Positions 21,480 through 31,887 of a stretch of 64,000 bases of DNA are shown piece after piece. The stretch covers positions 1-64,000 of the forward strand of contig JAWZXG010000036.1 of the NCBI GenBank assembly GCA_037178625.1, given 5' to 3'. Below the pieces are notes generated by a model, which made no database searches, was not told where the DNA came from, and was given only the letters and a program-made list of their open reading frames with translations. The position numbers and the translations under genes are program-made. This stretch comes from Skeletonema tropicum. Its lineage: Eukaryota > Bacillariophyta > Thalassiosirophyceae > Thalassiosirales > Thalassiosiraceae. Each line of letters starts with the position of its first letter. Within the stretch, counting starts at the first letter, position 1.

Positions 21480-21493
21480 GATTAACAGTCTCG
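21480..21493 (+). promoter_or_regulatory. B primer-binding site candidate (tRNA-Asn anticodon arm type)
   Basis: GATTAACAGTCTCG, identical to the site after the A 5' LTR, although the LTR bodies before it and the leaders after it differ. Conservation across diverged families supports a function. Confidence 0.55.
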
Positions 21494-21873
21494 TGTAGTT
21501 TCTATCTTCAATCAAATCTGGTTGAATATTTGAGCTTCCGGCGTTTCCACCGAAGTAAGTTAGACAAGTATGTTTCACACCTTCTGTGGCTGTTAATTTG
21601 TCGCTGCCAACCTGAATTCTCGGGAGTTTGGTCATAGGTCTTCCCATCAGCAACCTGTAGGGCAGATAGAGCTTCAGCGAGTGGACTTCTAACACAGCCA
21701 CAATCTGAGGACGGGCGTGGACCCACAACGGAGCAAGTCTGTTTCAACCTGTGACTTACCAAAGCGAAGGAAACGTCTAACTAAATCTAGATTCATTTCT
21801 GTTCGATTGGGAGAACAAAACCTAGTTACAGTAACACTTTTATCGTCTTCATCACGGTCACACAACTTCAATT

Positions 21874-24759
21874 ATGGGGCGGCGTGGTAGTGCTAATGAT
21901 GAGTTACTCCGAAGAAGACTCGATCATGTTTCGAAGGAATGGTTTGACAATGAACATTTCTTCCTCAGCATTCTTGTAAAAGAGGGTATCAAAACTTGGT
22001 ACGATTATGTCGACTTCGTCGTTAACCTAGACGAAATCAACGCAATGAAGAATCGGAACCGCTCAGGGAGTTCGGATGAGGATGATATCGATGAGTATGA
22101 CGGCTACATCCCACCGACGTGGAGGAGGCTGATGCTATATAGCTTATCGTATGTCAATGAATTGCAAATTGAGAAAGGAGTTTCTAATAATGGATTGGTC
22201 GATATCACGGGTGTCACTATCCGCGAATTTGACAACTATATCGATGGATGTCCTCCGATCATCAAGGTGTTCACAAACGACCTTGCAAGAGAACACGCAG
22301 CGAAAGTTGAACGCCGCGAGCAGGAGCTGCGCAGAGTTAAGTTGGAAGCCGACGCTGCTCAAGCTAAATTTGACATCGCATGGGATAAGGCCTATGGTCA
22401 ATCTGGTGCAAGGACAAATTCTAGTCGGAGTTCGCGAGGTTCTGTAAATACTCCGCGTCCAAATAAGTCCGAAAACTTCTCCTACGGTCCGAGCAGACAG
22501 GAGCAGTGCGTTGACACAGATGGAGTTGAGGATAACCCTTTTGAGGCAGGAGACAATTCTTCAGAGGCAAGGGATAACCTTCCAAGTGAGGCTCATTTCT
22601 ACACAGGCCTAGGTTTTACTGGTGGCAAGACCCAATCTACCAGCCGATCTTTGCCCCAACAATCACAAGACAGTTCTCATGGCGGCCATGTACCTTTCAT
22701 TGGATCATTGCCTTCTTCCAAACCATCTTCCAAACGCAGTAAGAAGAAGAAGAAGAAAAAGAAGCCTTATGGTGGCGGCGGTGACGGCGGTAGTAGTGGA
22801 GGCAGCAGTGATAGCAGCGGCAGAACCAGCAGCATTCCTTCCCACATCAGCACATCGATTCCGGACAGCAAGAGTGGAAGAAGCCCCTACCGTGGTGCAT
22901 ACAGAAAACACCAGCCAAGGTCGAAGTTGAAGTTTGATCCAACCTGTTTTCCCCAACATTCAGATCAAACGGCGTGGACAACATATGCACACGGGTTTGC
23001 AGCCGTTCTCAAGTCATTCAATATGCAGGAGCTCATCGATCCCACCTTCCGCCCAATCGCTCGACACAAGGAGGCATTCAAGCTGGACAACTCGACACTT
23101 TACTATATCCTCAATTCAACGGTGAAAAGTCACAAGGGACGTGAATTTGTTCTCAGTGAAGCAGATACTTTTGATGGGCAGAAAGTGTGGACGAAGATGG
23201 CACAATATTACTCCGGTTCTGGATCTATCGCTGCTGAGCATGCGAAGAACGAGGTGTACAACCGCATCAACACCCCGCTTGATGTACACTCCAAACGTGT
23301 CCGTCTTGTCCCTACTATTGCAAAATGGGAAACAGATGTCACTGAGTTCATGCTTCGTAGTGGCACGCCGCTTCTGTCCAAGGAGAAATTTGAGATGTTC
23401 AAACGTTTCATCAGTGGTGTGAAGGAATTGGATAATGTTGTTTCCTTGAGTACTCTGACCCAGTCTATTGTTCACAGCAGAGGGGGAGGAAGTCGCACAT
23501 TGAGCCCTGATGAGCTTTTGGCTGCGTATAAGCAGGAAGCAAGCATGGTCGACGCTCGCAACAAAAGAGATATGGTATCACGTCGTCATCAGATTGTCAA
23601 TGAGTGCAGAAATGTCAACCATACTCGTGCTGCATACCAAAAGGCTGGGTATGAAATCAATACCATTGATTTTGGGGGTGTAACGGATGACAAATTGGAT
23701 GATGACCAGTGGTATGACGTAATGATGTCCAGCTTAGGGGAGCGAAGAAAGGGATTCTTGCCGGGAGATGCGCACCGCCAGCTCACTCCAGAAGAAAAGA
23801 AGTATTGGGAGAAGTTCTCGGAGGAGTCGAAGGAACTTATCATGACTGCTCGAGGTGTACCAAATGTCAAGCCTCCGCCTCGTCGTCGTAATGGTGGTGA
23901 TGCCTTTCGTTCTAACACATCTCGTGTGCCCAATACTCCCGTAGCCCAAGGTGCCACAGCGAATGTCACTGAGCAATCTCAGGTCAACAACACTGAAGTT
24001 GGTTATGATGATTTGGCTTCCATCCCTGCAGACGCTCCCGAAGTACAGGCCAATTACGCAGAGCTATGGGAAAATGTCTACAATGTGAACATGACCTCCA
24101 TCCAAGACAGTGATGATTTTCGTCAGAATGGCACAGAATTTATTGACCTACTAGAGAAGAATCGCGAGGTGAATGAAACTCATTTTGAAGTGAATCAAAC
24201 TAGCGAACTTGAACCATTCCGTCTACCTCGATTCCTCTCGCAGCCGAAGAAGAAATCCACTACGCCACGAGTCACTTTCGCTGATGAGTCTGTATCAGAA
24301 ATGGGGAGCGAGGCTAAGGCTGATAGTGTTTCTCAGTCGGGGAGTGTGATGAAGGTTGATAGTATCTCTCAGCCGGAGAGTGTGACTACAATTGATATCC
24401 AGTTCCATGATATTCAGTCTGATGACGGTACCACAACACAATTGCTCGTACCATCGAATTGTCTCACGCAAGTGAATGAATCACGCAAGGGAAATGTATG
24501 TAAGCAGGAAGGCAAGCAACTTGATGAAGTCTCACAAGAGCTTAGTCCAGCCCAGCACAAGTCTGTGCCTTACAACATCTCTTTCACTGGATCTTCCATT
24601 CTCGATGCGTGGCAAGAGTCTTACCCGATTGGTACTCAGGATGTCTATGATGCCAACACTCATCTTACTGATGGCAGTTCTGAGAAGATTTATGGGGAGG
24701 ATACTGACACAACTGAGCTCATTCATCACCGACATTTCAGATGGCGAAACTTGGAATGA
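21874..24759 (+). CDS. B Gag-like polyprotein (961 aa)
   Basis: Starts MGRRGSANDELLRRRLDHV. Residues 1-150 match the A N-terminus (SLSYVNELQIE). Then comes a low-complexity linker with KKKKKKKKPYGGGGDGGSSGG around residue 290, followed by the capsid-like core from TAWTTYAHGFAAVLKSFN through TKMAQYYSGSGSIAAEHAKNE, a helical layout usual for Copia Gag. The C-terminal third is acidic and Ser/Thr-rich. No CCHC zinc knuckle and no DTGA/DSGA protease motif are visible. It stops just before T-large. The protein could form particles; no enzyme domain is present. Confidence 0.82.
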   Translation: MGRRGSANDELLRRRLDHVSKEWFDNEHFFLSILVKEGIKTWYDYVDFVVNLDEINAMKNRNRSGSSDEDDIDEYDGYIPPTWRRLMLYSLSYVNELQIEKGVSNNGLVDITGVTIREFDNYIDGCPPIIKVFTNDLAREHAAKVERREQELRRVKLEADAAQAKFDIAWDKAYGQSGARTNSSRSSRGSVNTPRPNKSENFSYGPSRQEQCVDTDGVEDNPFEAGDNSSEARDNLPSEAHFYTGLGFTGGKTQSTSRSLPQQSQDSSHGGHVPFIGSLPSSKPSSKRSKKKKKKKKPYGGGGDGGSSGGSSDSSGRTSSIPSHISTSIPDSKSGRSPYRGAYRKHQPRSKLKFDPTCFPQHSDQTAWTTYAHGFAAVLKSFNMQELIDPTFRPIARHKEAFKLDNSTLYYILNSTVKSHKGREFVLSEADTFDGQKVWTKMAQYYSGSGSIAAEHAKNEVYNRINTPLDVHSKRVRLVPTIAKWETDVTEFMLRSGTPLLSKEKFEMFKRFISGVKELDNVVSLSTLTQSIVHSRGGGSRTLSPDELLAAYKQEASMVDARNKRDMVSRRHQIVNECRNVNHTRAAYQKAGYEINTIDFGGVTDDKLDDDQWYDVMMSSLGERRKGFLPGDAHRQLTPEEKKYWEKFSEESKELIMTARGVPNVKPPPRRRNGGDAFRSNTSRVPNTPVAQGATANVTEQSQVNNTEVGYDDLASIPADAPEVQANYAELWENVYNVNMTSIQDSDDFRQNGTEFIDLLEKNREVNETHFEVNQTSELEPFRLPRFLSQPKKKSTTPRVTFADESVSEMGSEAKADSVSQSGSVMKVDSISQPESVTTIDIQFHDIQSDDGTTTQLLVPSNCLTQVNESRKGNVCKQEGKQLDEVSQELSPAQHKSVPYNISFTGSSILDAWQESYPIGTQDVYDANTHLTDGSSEKIYGEDTDTTELIHHRHFRWRNLE

Positions 24760-24819
24760 ATGTTATGGGGAGAGGGAATATGGGGAGAAGTTATCTGGAC
24801 AATACAGTCCGAATAAACA

Positions 24820-24894
24820 GGGGCGCGCAGAATGGTGCGATAGTAGTGGCGTGCAGCGGTGTATGTGGCGGGTTCAGCGCGGGCCCTCGGGGCC
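24820..24894. repeat. Left terminus of T-large
   Basis: GGGGCGCGC at the border can pair, with a bulge, with GCGCGGGCCC at 24877-24886, bracketing a loop of about 50 bases. The same two GC blocks and spacing occur in T-small while the loop sequence differs, so a terminal stem-loop seems conserved. It ends in the inverted motif GGCCCTCGGGGCC, itself a 5-bp stem (GGCCC/GGGCC) around TCG. Confidence 0.6.
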
Positions 24895-24945
24895 TGTAAA
24901 GTATTGTGTCGTCATCTTGCTCTGTTGGCCATTTGCCGTGTGGCT

Positions 24946-25105
24946 TGTCAGTAGTCTTTATACAACGGAATTCGGCTATAAAGTTGCTCTGCAATGACGT
25001 TGGCCTTAATTGGTATAATTGTGCTGTGCACAATTTTACCAATTAGTCTCTTTACAATAGAATACGGCTATAAAGTTGCTCTGCAATGACGTTGTCTTTA
25101 ATTGT
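24946..25105. repeat. Subterminal direct repeats of T-large
   Basis: Two copies about 100 bp apart of a 55-60-bp unit with the core GGCTATAAAGTTGCTCTGCA followed by ATGACGTTG. One copy exists in T-small. A palindrome lies between them. They are candidates for transposase or Rep binding sites. Confidence 0.7.
25008..25044. repeat. T-large palindrome 1
   Basis: Two 17-bp arms, AATTGGTATAATTGTGC and GCACAATTTTACCAATT, with one mismatch around TGT. Best-preserved member of the family. Confidence 0.85.
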
Positions 25106-25190
25106 GTTAGAATTGTGAAAATCATCTATCTGTCCATCGGCACTAGTATTTGTGTAGGGATTTGAGAGAAGATTGCAGTGCGCCTGATCA

Positions 25191-25228
25191 AATTATATAT
25201 AATTGTGCTGTGCACACTTATACCAATT
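25191..25228. repeat. T-large palindrome 2
   Basis: AATTATATATAATTGTGC ... GCACACTTATACCAATT, about 120 bp beyond the stop of the minus-strand ORF ending at 25346. Confidence 0.75.
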
Positions 25229-25345
25229 AGTACATTGTCCGGCAGTCATTCGTCGTCTCAACTGTTTGTTTTCGGATCAGCTGTTTAGTTGCGCTTAGTG
25301 TTCACTGTTGTGCATCTCTTTCACTTTCAACTCATCCACTCGATT

Positions 25346-25747
25346 CTATCGTTTCAGTGCGAGTTTTTTATTCCCTCTTTTCCATGTTGGTGCCGGCATG
25401 TTATAGTTCACCTCTGTATATAGTATTGAGCCTGGTACCATAGTGTTCGTCCTGTCTGTCTCAGTTTGTCCCATCATTGCAGCATAATTGGTTCTATGTC
25501 TCCCCATATCTTTTATGTAGTCTGTTATGATGGATTCAATTGTGTCCTTCTCTTGTTCTGTTTGTGCACCTCCCAAGATTCTATCTACTGCTAGTTTCGC
25601 TCTCTCTATGCTTCCCTCGCTCAGTTGCAGCAGTCTTGTTGCTATTCCAATTCCTCTGTCATTGTTTTGCAGCTTTAGTTGTTGCCGTAAACTTTCGACA
25701 TCGTTTTTAAACGCGCTGTTTGATAGCTTAGTTGATCGTTCCATCAT
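25346..25747 (-). CDS. Unknown T-large protein (133 aa)
   Basis: ATG at 25747 (another Met follows) to 25346. It is helical and charged: LRQQLKLQNNDRGIGIATRL, then LSEGSIERAKLAVDRIL and EQEKDTIESIITDYIKDMGR, and a basic tail KRGNKKLALKR. No family is recognised. It faces away from the ORF at 25992, sharing a 244-bp promoter space. It has no membrane segment. Its placement inside T-large and intact length argue for a transposon gene. Confidence 0.55.
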   Translation of the reverse strand: MMERSTKLSNSAFKNDVESLRQQLKLQNNDRGIGIATRLLQLSEGSIERAKLAVDRILGGAQTEQEKDTIESIITDYIKDMGRHRTNYAAMMGQTETDRTNTMVPGSILYTEVNYNMPAPTWKRGNKKLALKR

Positions 25748-25991
25748 ATTCAGTGAGAGTATCGTAGTGAAATAACTTGCCCCAATTTGGTTCTCATCAG
25801 TGGTTTCTCAAGCGATTGTGTTTGTGGCTATTTTCTCGTAATTACATATTTCTTGTGTTCGTCGCCGAACTGATACACATGACCACAGATTCTTTTCTAT
25901 TACACATAACTAAATACTCCATAACATAGACAGCTTTCAGCTGTCTCTCTCTAGACATCTCTCTTTGTTTTGTCGATGCTTCATCATTTCA

Positions 25992-26861
25992 ATGGTGTAT
26001 ATTAGATCGAGGGACGTTCGTTCATCTCGTATCGTTGTGAATCGCCCTATACCAAGGACTAAGGTCTTGTCCTTGTTTGACAATTACAGTGCATCATTTT
26101 GTGAGTTGCATGCTTGTAGTAGTAGCTCTTGCATATCGGTTGATGTGTTGGACGAAACCATCGTCTCACAGTTGTTTGGTTCCGATCAACGCTCTCTTGC
26201 ATCGTTTCGGCTTGTAGGCGGCGTTTTGCTTCGATCGTCTTTGGCTGCTAAGCTGTTGAGCAAATGTGATGTTCTGTTCGACTTATCAATATGGTATTTT
26301 TGGGATTTGGTTGTGATGCAATCAGGGTGGTCGTTATTGGACGTCACAGAGCTCAACGCTTGTCTCGGCTGCGCCGATGTTCTTTATTTGGGGTTAGTTC
26401 GTTTTCTTCCATCCCAGCTGTGCAACCAACGATGTGTTTCAAGCCATTCCCCATGCACATCTTCTTTGTGCACTATTCGCTGCGAGAGACTGTTCTCTGT
26501 CGATGTAGCTTATGGATTGTGCTCCGACATCAGCTTGTTGCTTTCACGGAAAGCTCTTGTCATGAAATCCGTCGCTGGGCCAGACAATTTCTCTATTAGA
26601 GAACTGGGTCAACTCCAGTACCAATTAGATCTCCTGAATCGTATGATTGAATGCAGACGTCCCATTTCAGAGACTTTTATGTTTTGCATGGATATCAACG
26701 CCCTTTTGGTGTCCAAGCGTGGTTTGTTGGACCGCGATTTTGACGTGTTCAATTTGTCTCATATGTCAGAGCTTCTTGCTGACGAAGTCTTCAACAGCGT
26801 TCTTCTCAAGGTTTATTGTTTGAATTTCGAGCAGTTATCCGCTGATATTGTCGTGGACTAG
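25992..26861 (+). CDS. Unknown T-large protein (289 aa)
   Basis: I start at ATG 25992 (MVYIRSRDVRSSRIVVNRP). It is rich in Leu, Ser, Val and Cys with Cys pairs spread through the middle (for example CNQRC and CTSSLCTIRCE) and a C-terminal helical part (LGQLQYQLDLLNRMIECRR). No clear membrane segment or known domain. It is the longest ORF in this interval, with no competing minus ORF. It converges on the gene ending at 27078, with a palindrome between the two stops. Confidence 0.5.
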   Translation: MVYIRSRDVRSSRIVVNRPIPRTKVLSLFDNYSASFCELHACSSSSCISVDVLDETIVSQLFGSDQRSLASFRLVGGVLLRSSLAAKLLSKCDVLFDLSIWYFWDLVVMQSGWSLLDVTELNACLGCADVLYLGLVRFLPSQLCNQRCVSSHSPCTSSLCTIRCERLFSVDVAYGLCSDISLLLSRKALVMKSVAGPDNFSIRELGQLQYQLDLLNRMIECRRPISETFMFCMDINALLVSKRGLLDRDFDVFNLSHMSELLADEVFNSVLLKVYCLNFEQLSADIVVD

Positions 26862-26880
26862 TCTGATGTATCGTGTATCA

Positions 26881-26918
26881 ATTTCTATAATTGTGCATTG
26901 CACAGTTTTACTAATTGG
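26881..26918. repeat. T-large palindrome 3, between convergent genes
   Basis: TATAATTGTGCATTGCACAGTTTTACTA. It follows the stop at 26861 and precedes the convergent stop at 27078, a position that would suit a bidirectional 3'-end signal. Confidence 0.75.
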
Positions 26919-27077
26919 GCGAAGTTCTTATGTTATGGTTCTTAGTTTTGTTACTTTTTATGGTTGACCAATTGTCTCGTGTTTCATCAACCCTTTCCGT
27001 CGTTATAGCCTGTTGTTGGTCGTCGGTCAAGCTTTCGTTGTCTCTCCTTGTTATGCTCCCCATTCCCCTGTTGTTAG

Positions 27078-30000
27078 CTATTCTTCTGTCTCATTTGGTA
27101 CCATCCACCTGTAATTTGCGTTGTTTGTTGTTCTCTTAGCGCCGTCGACTGATGGTTCTCCGTAGATGTAAATTGTGTTGTAAGGATCGACGACAGTGTC
27201 ACCTTTCTTGCCGCTCACGTTGAACACTCTCTTATATTCCTCTCCGTTTTTTCTGTGCAAAAAGACGATTGACTTGTTCATTTCCTTCACGATCTGCGTA
27301 ATAGCTGTCTTCAAAGGTAAGCCAAACAAGTTCTTTGCCCACTTCTCAGCCATCTGTTGCTCCTTCGTAGTCAACCCAATACGTTTGTTCGTTTTGTGCT
27401 TTTTCTTCCTTCCTCTCCATTTCATGTTACTCCACGCGAGGTTGATGACGTCAAAGAATCCAGTTTGGTCGTACTGTTTTCCTACCTCATATCCTTCTAC
27501 TGCTTCGAATGTTGTTTCGGTTCTTGCCACGACATCGTCACTTTCAATCATCTCATCTATATCAGCTTCTGCTTCTGGAAGTGTAGGGAACAATTCATCA
27601 ATGATTGCTTTTGCAATGTTTGTCATTAATCCTTCTCCCAAGATATCTTTACCAACTTTATTCTGTGCTGCTTTCACGGCTCTAGCTCTCAATTCATCCT
27701 TGCTCTCTCGTCCGTGGAGTTCGTGCTGCGTCGTATTGCCTGACTGTTGCGACACGATCGTTTTACTGGCACAATCATTGGTGCGTTGCTTTTTCGAATT
27801 TGTCTCCTCTGTATCAGTTGTTGATCCATTTTTGTCTTTACTTTGATGCTTCTCCGACTTCCTCTTCTTACTCTCCTTTCTTTTGCTTGGCTTTCCCTCC
27901 TTGGTAGCAGCAGGTTTCGTTGGAAGTGTGTACGTACGGATGAGCTTGCCCTTAAGTTGCGCAGTCCCTCTGATCAAGTCGCCCAGCTGCGTTAGCGATA
28001 ACAACGATCCTGTCATTTGAAAGTCACTCGGTGATTCGATTCTAGATGTGACCGTTTCATTCCCAATCTTTAGAACCTTCATCAACTGACTTGATGTTTT
28101 CACTGAGTCGCTTGTCGTTTTGAATCGCTTGTCTTTTCCGAAGAAGAGGTCTTGGAGCTTTCTCGGATTGCCTCTCTCTTTCTCTGCGGATCGAACCACA
28201 TTCCAACAAAAGATGTGGCAAATGAGCTCTACTAGTGTCATATCACCAGGAGCTGTTACGATGGTCATCACATCTCTACCCTTAGTCGGTATCTTGCTTT
28301 GTCTTTTGGTTGAACTTGCACCTGTCTCATTCGTCACTCTGACCGCCTCAATGACGTTACTTGCCAATTGCTCTTTATCGAGACGTGAAGTCTTGTCCTT
28401 GTCTTTCTTTCTTACCAAGAATTCTCTGATAGCTTCACCGACCAAATCCTGGTTGTCTTCTCTCAATAGGTCTTCACTAACTTGGATGTCTTCAGGGGTA
28501 GAAGCAATGAGTTGCATGTACTCGTGTAATAGATTCATTGTCACCATGAAGTTTAGTGCCGCGATATTCACATCTCTCTCTGTGCCTTCATCTTCCTTCA
28601 GCGTCTTCAGGACAACTGCGATCTCTTTTGCTGCCATACTAATCAATCCGAAACTTTTCGCTTGATTTCAATGAATAGATACTTGTTAGTCAAGGTACAA
28701 CGAGCACAAGTTTACGAATGAAATGATACCAAGCTTGTTCTTACCAATACTCAATCTCAAATCATTCGCCATATCTTTGGTTTGCGACATGATGCTGAAG
28801 GCATTTAAAGTTTGATCAAGCAAGGCATCTGCGTTGAACAGTTTGGCAGACTCGACTGTGTAGACCAACGCTGCAGTACTTGTCGCCATGATCCCTTCAA
28901 CTGACCTGTCCCATAGTTTAGGCGTGTCATTGTATTTTCCATCAGTATCATCCTTGGGTATCACAATCGTGTTCACTCCTGATCTTGGCATAATAATTCC
29001 GCCTGCCAACATTGCGCTTATCTGCTTTGAGGTAAATAGCTGCATTCCATCAGTTTCAAGCAATGACTGTACCGCTACCGCGAGTGGGAAAAATCTGGCC
29101 ATGCTGTGCTCAACAGTCATCGGGTAGTTCCCTGTAGAACCGAAGTTGTCCATATTACACTTGACAGGCAATTTGAGTACATCATTTGGTCCTCCACCAT
29201 CAACTCTGAGCTGCACTTCGTTTTGGCACGTCTCGTATTCACGCATTGGATTCTCGTAGTATTGAGTGAGCGGCTCTTCGGTGAAACTTGGGTCATCTTC
29301 AAACTCTTCAAGTGTCCTTGCCGTTCGCGCTCTCAGCCCCTTTATGGTCAAAACTTTACCTTTGCTGACTATCTTACCGTTAGTACCAACTTCCTTCTCA
29401 GTCCAATCCTCATGGTCTCTTCTCACAGAATTATGCTTAGTTAAGCCTCTGTATATATTTAGTACTGTTGATCCAAGCTTCCTTTTGCTCACGTTCTTGC
29501 TTTTCTCGGCTAGAAGAGTTTCCGCGAGGTGAGGCGCGGGGAAAGATTCGGTAGCAGTCCTTGATGCTACTGTAATGTGAGCGTCGAAGGGGTGGCTCAA
29601 TATTGCATCACTGTCCGATTTTTTCAATTTCTCAAGAGCATTCTCCATGGCGTCATGTTCGTTATCTTCAATTCCTACGAATGAATTGGTCAAGAACGTC
29701 GGATCTCCGGGATTGCTTGGCTTGAAGAAGTAGCCTGACTCTCTCTTCACTTTGCATCGCAGCAGAGCTGCCAATAATGCTATCAAGCGGTGGTTGCCTT
29801 CAACAGCTGTGACATAGAATTTCAATGAAGCAGTGAAGGAAGTGTAGAAATGACCAAATCCCTCGATACCATCTTGGACTGCCACATTGACTTCATTTTG
29901 ACTTTCATCTAGCCAATGGTGCTTTCTTGCAGTGCTCAAAAGCTTTCGTTGACCTTCGACTGTTGTCACATTAGCAGTTAATGCCTCTGATATTTCTCTT

Positions 30001-31021
30001 TTCGTTTCATCTGTGCCACTACCATCATCTCCGTTGAGTACGTCGATTAAGTGTGATAGCTCTGGAACATACGTGAATGGCAATCCGTAAGCCACACTAG
30101 TCCTCGCTTCTTCACTGGATGCAATCAATGACATATGAGTTGCATTGACTGGTTCTGTCTTCTCCTGTTATTAATGTGGAGTAGCATCAATCAAGTGTTA
30201 GTTGTGAGTTCAGCAACGGATCTATAAATCAATATTCGTATAATCGCACAGTGAGCAATTATACAAATCAAGTAGCATGATGTAGTTTGGCTGCAGCAAT
30301 CGATCGACGAATCAATATTACCAAAATTGTACAGTGATCAAATTTACAAATTCGTTCTGTGCAACATCGCAATCGATCAACGAATCAACATTTCCAAATT
30401 TGTACAGTGATCAATTTTACAAAATGGTTCGTTGCGCAGATTCAACAAAAGTAAACTCACGCAATCTTCCGCGGAATCATCCTCCGCTGCTTTCTTGCTG
30501 AAGTGTAAGTGTATCTGACTGTCGTTCATTTCTTTGTTGTCGCCGGATTTACCCGTAGCCACCAGTTTCAATAGCCCGAGTATCTTCTCTTGCTGTGGTA
30601 CCGCTTGATTTACATTCTCCGCTACCAATTTGCCTTCTTTATCCAAATGGGTGAAGCAAACGAAAACCGTAGCACTAATTTTTGTTGGCAGGCCCGTATT
30701 TGTGCCTTTGATGTAATGCTCAGGTCGATCTTCCTCGACTTGCTGCGTAGTCGTTTCTGTACCTGCTGTTGGTTTGTCAGGGGTGATAACGTTGTTGGTG
30801 GTTGGTCTGGTGACAGCCTCGGCAGTATGATCGGTAGGTGTGTTATTCTTTCCGGGGGTGTTCATCTGGTTGTCCGGCGGACTCGTTGTCTCCTTTAACG
30901 TGCTTTTTGCGTCCACAGCTTCAGCTGCAGATTCAACCGCAGATTCAGTTGCATCTGTAGCTTCAGGTGAGTTCATGGTGTCGTCGTTATCGTGTTCAGT
31001 TGGATGTTGTTTGTCGGTCAT
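27078..31021 (-). CDS. Unknown T-large protein of about 1,187 aa, three exons
   Basis: Exons, in coding order: 31021-30461, 30164-28745, 28660-27078. Intron 1 is 296 bp (GTGAGT ... AACAG), phase 0. Intron 2 is 84 bp (GTAAGA ... TCAAG) with branch-like TTGACTAAC, phase 1. All joins are in frame (1,188 codons with stop). The N-terminus is acidic and Pro/Thr-rich. The middle contains VEGNHRLIALLAALLRC, loosely like the GNHR box of ParB-type domains, and several helical stretches. The second half has a Lys-rich block (KRKESKKRKSEKH), a candidate nuclear signal. Intron 1 holds three palindromes. No known transposase, polymerase or protease motif is seen. It runs divergently from the helicase gene. 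Confidence 0.68.
30234..30425. repeat. T-large palindromes 4-6 in intron 1 of the unknown gene
   Basis: Three copies at about 30234-30269, 30315-30352 and 30390-30425. The last two lie in a tandem repeat of about 72 bp that also includes CGATCRACGAATCAAYATT. The copies differ in the arms but keep the GCACAGTGAGCAA/GTACAGTGATCAA centre. Confidence 0.75.
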
Positions 31022-31887
31022 GATTTGGTGGAGCGCTGTTGCGTTTTATGCGAGATCTGTGCGGCGGATTCGTTGGGTGCGGTGCTTTGCTCTGAATTAC
31101 TTCCGGAACTTAAACTTGAAGTGTTGGGATTTTCCCCCCTCCTATCCCCGCTGAAATGCCCATTTTGATTGTCATTTAGATGCTATATCTTATGATTTAG
31201 ATCTAAAAATCGCTTGATTTGTGCTAGAAAGGACTTTTCCAGGCTAATTAAGTCAGATTGTCGATGAGCTTCTTCGTTCTTTCCGGTGTGCATCCCCGTC
31301 ACCATCTATTTTCTTCATTTTTTCTCTGAGTGACGTGGTAAACTTCGTTACTTAAGGAATTAGTACACTTGATTCCAATCGTCTTACGTCACAAAGTACC
31401 AGAAGTCAGGTGTTGGCAAAATCCAATGAACAAAAAAGTATTTAAGTTCATGCAGCAAGTACTCAGGTCGACATTGGCTCAATTACATTATCTGCCGAGT
31501 CGTCTATTGATGCAAGTCTAAATAGACGCCGACGTTGGTTGCCGACGTGTTTGCATTTGAATAACTGCCGATCTTTGGCCACGTACTGATCAATACGTCA
31601 GTTCTTAACTCCACGTCGACGTCTTGTGTTGAGCTGAATCTTTTTGTCGACGTGTTGTCGATGTGTTGAACCACAAGATCTTGTGTTGCCGACGTAGCTT
31701 ACGAAGGAACTCGTTTACTTCATGACGTGGTTGGTTATTGATTGCATTGTTCTCTGCTGATTATTGCGCTGGTGCGTTGGCGGCGGTTATGTAGGCAGTT
31801 TGTACGTTGTCGAGCCGTTCAACAGCTCTCATAAATTATGCATTGCATCATTTACATCATCACATTTCTACATTGTCCGAATAAATA
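31022..31887. promoter_or_regulatory. Divergent promoter region of T-large with repeated GACGT motifs
   Basis: 866 bp separate the two large genes. Between 31529 and 31696 the string GCCGACGT or GTCGACGT occurs about five times (near 31529, 31541, 31612, 31645, 31688) with one GTCGATGT variant. ACGT cores are typical bZIP targets, so this may be a shared control region; binding is inference. No ORF is supported here. Confidence 0.45.

Noticed and set aside
28661..30460. Three separate T-large minus-strand genes
   Set aside because: Consensus splice sites join all three in phase, and two of them would otherwise lack a good ATG or end without features.
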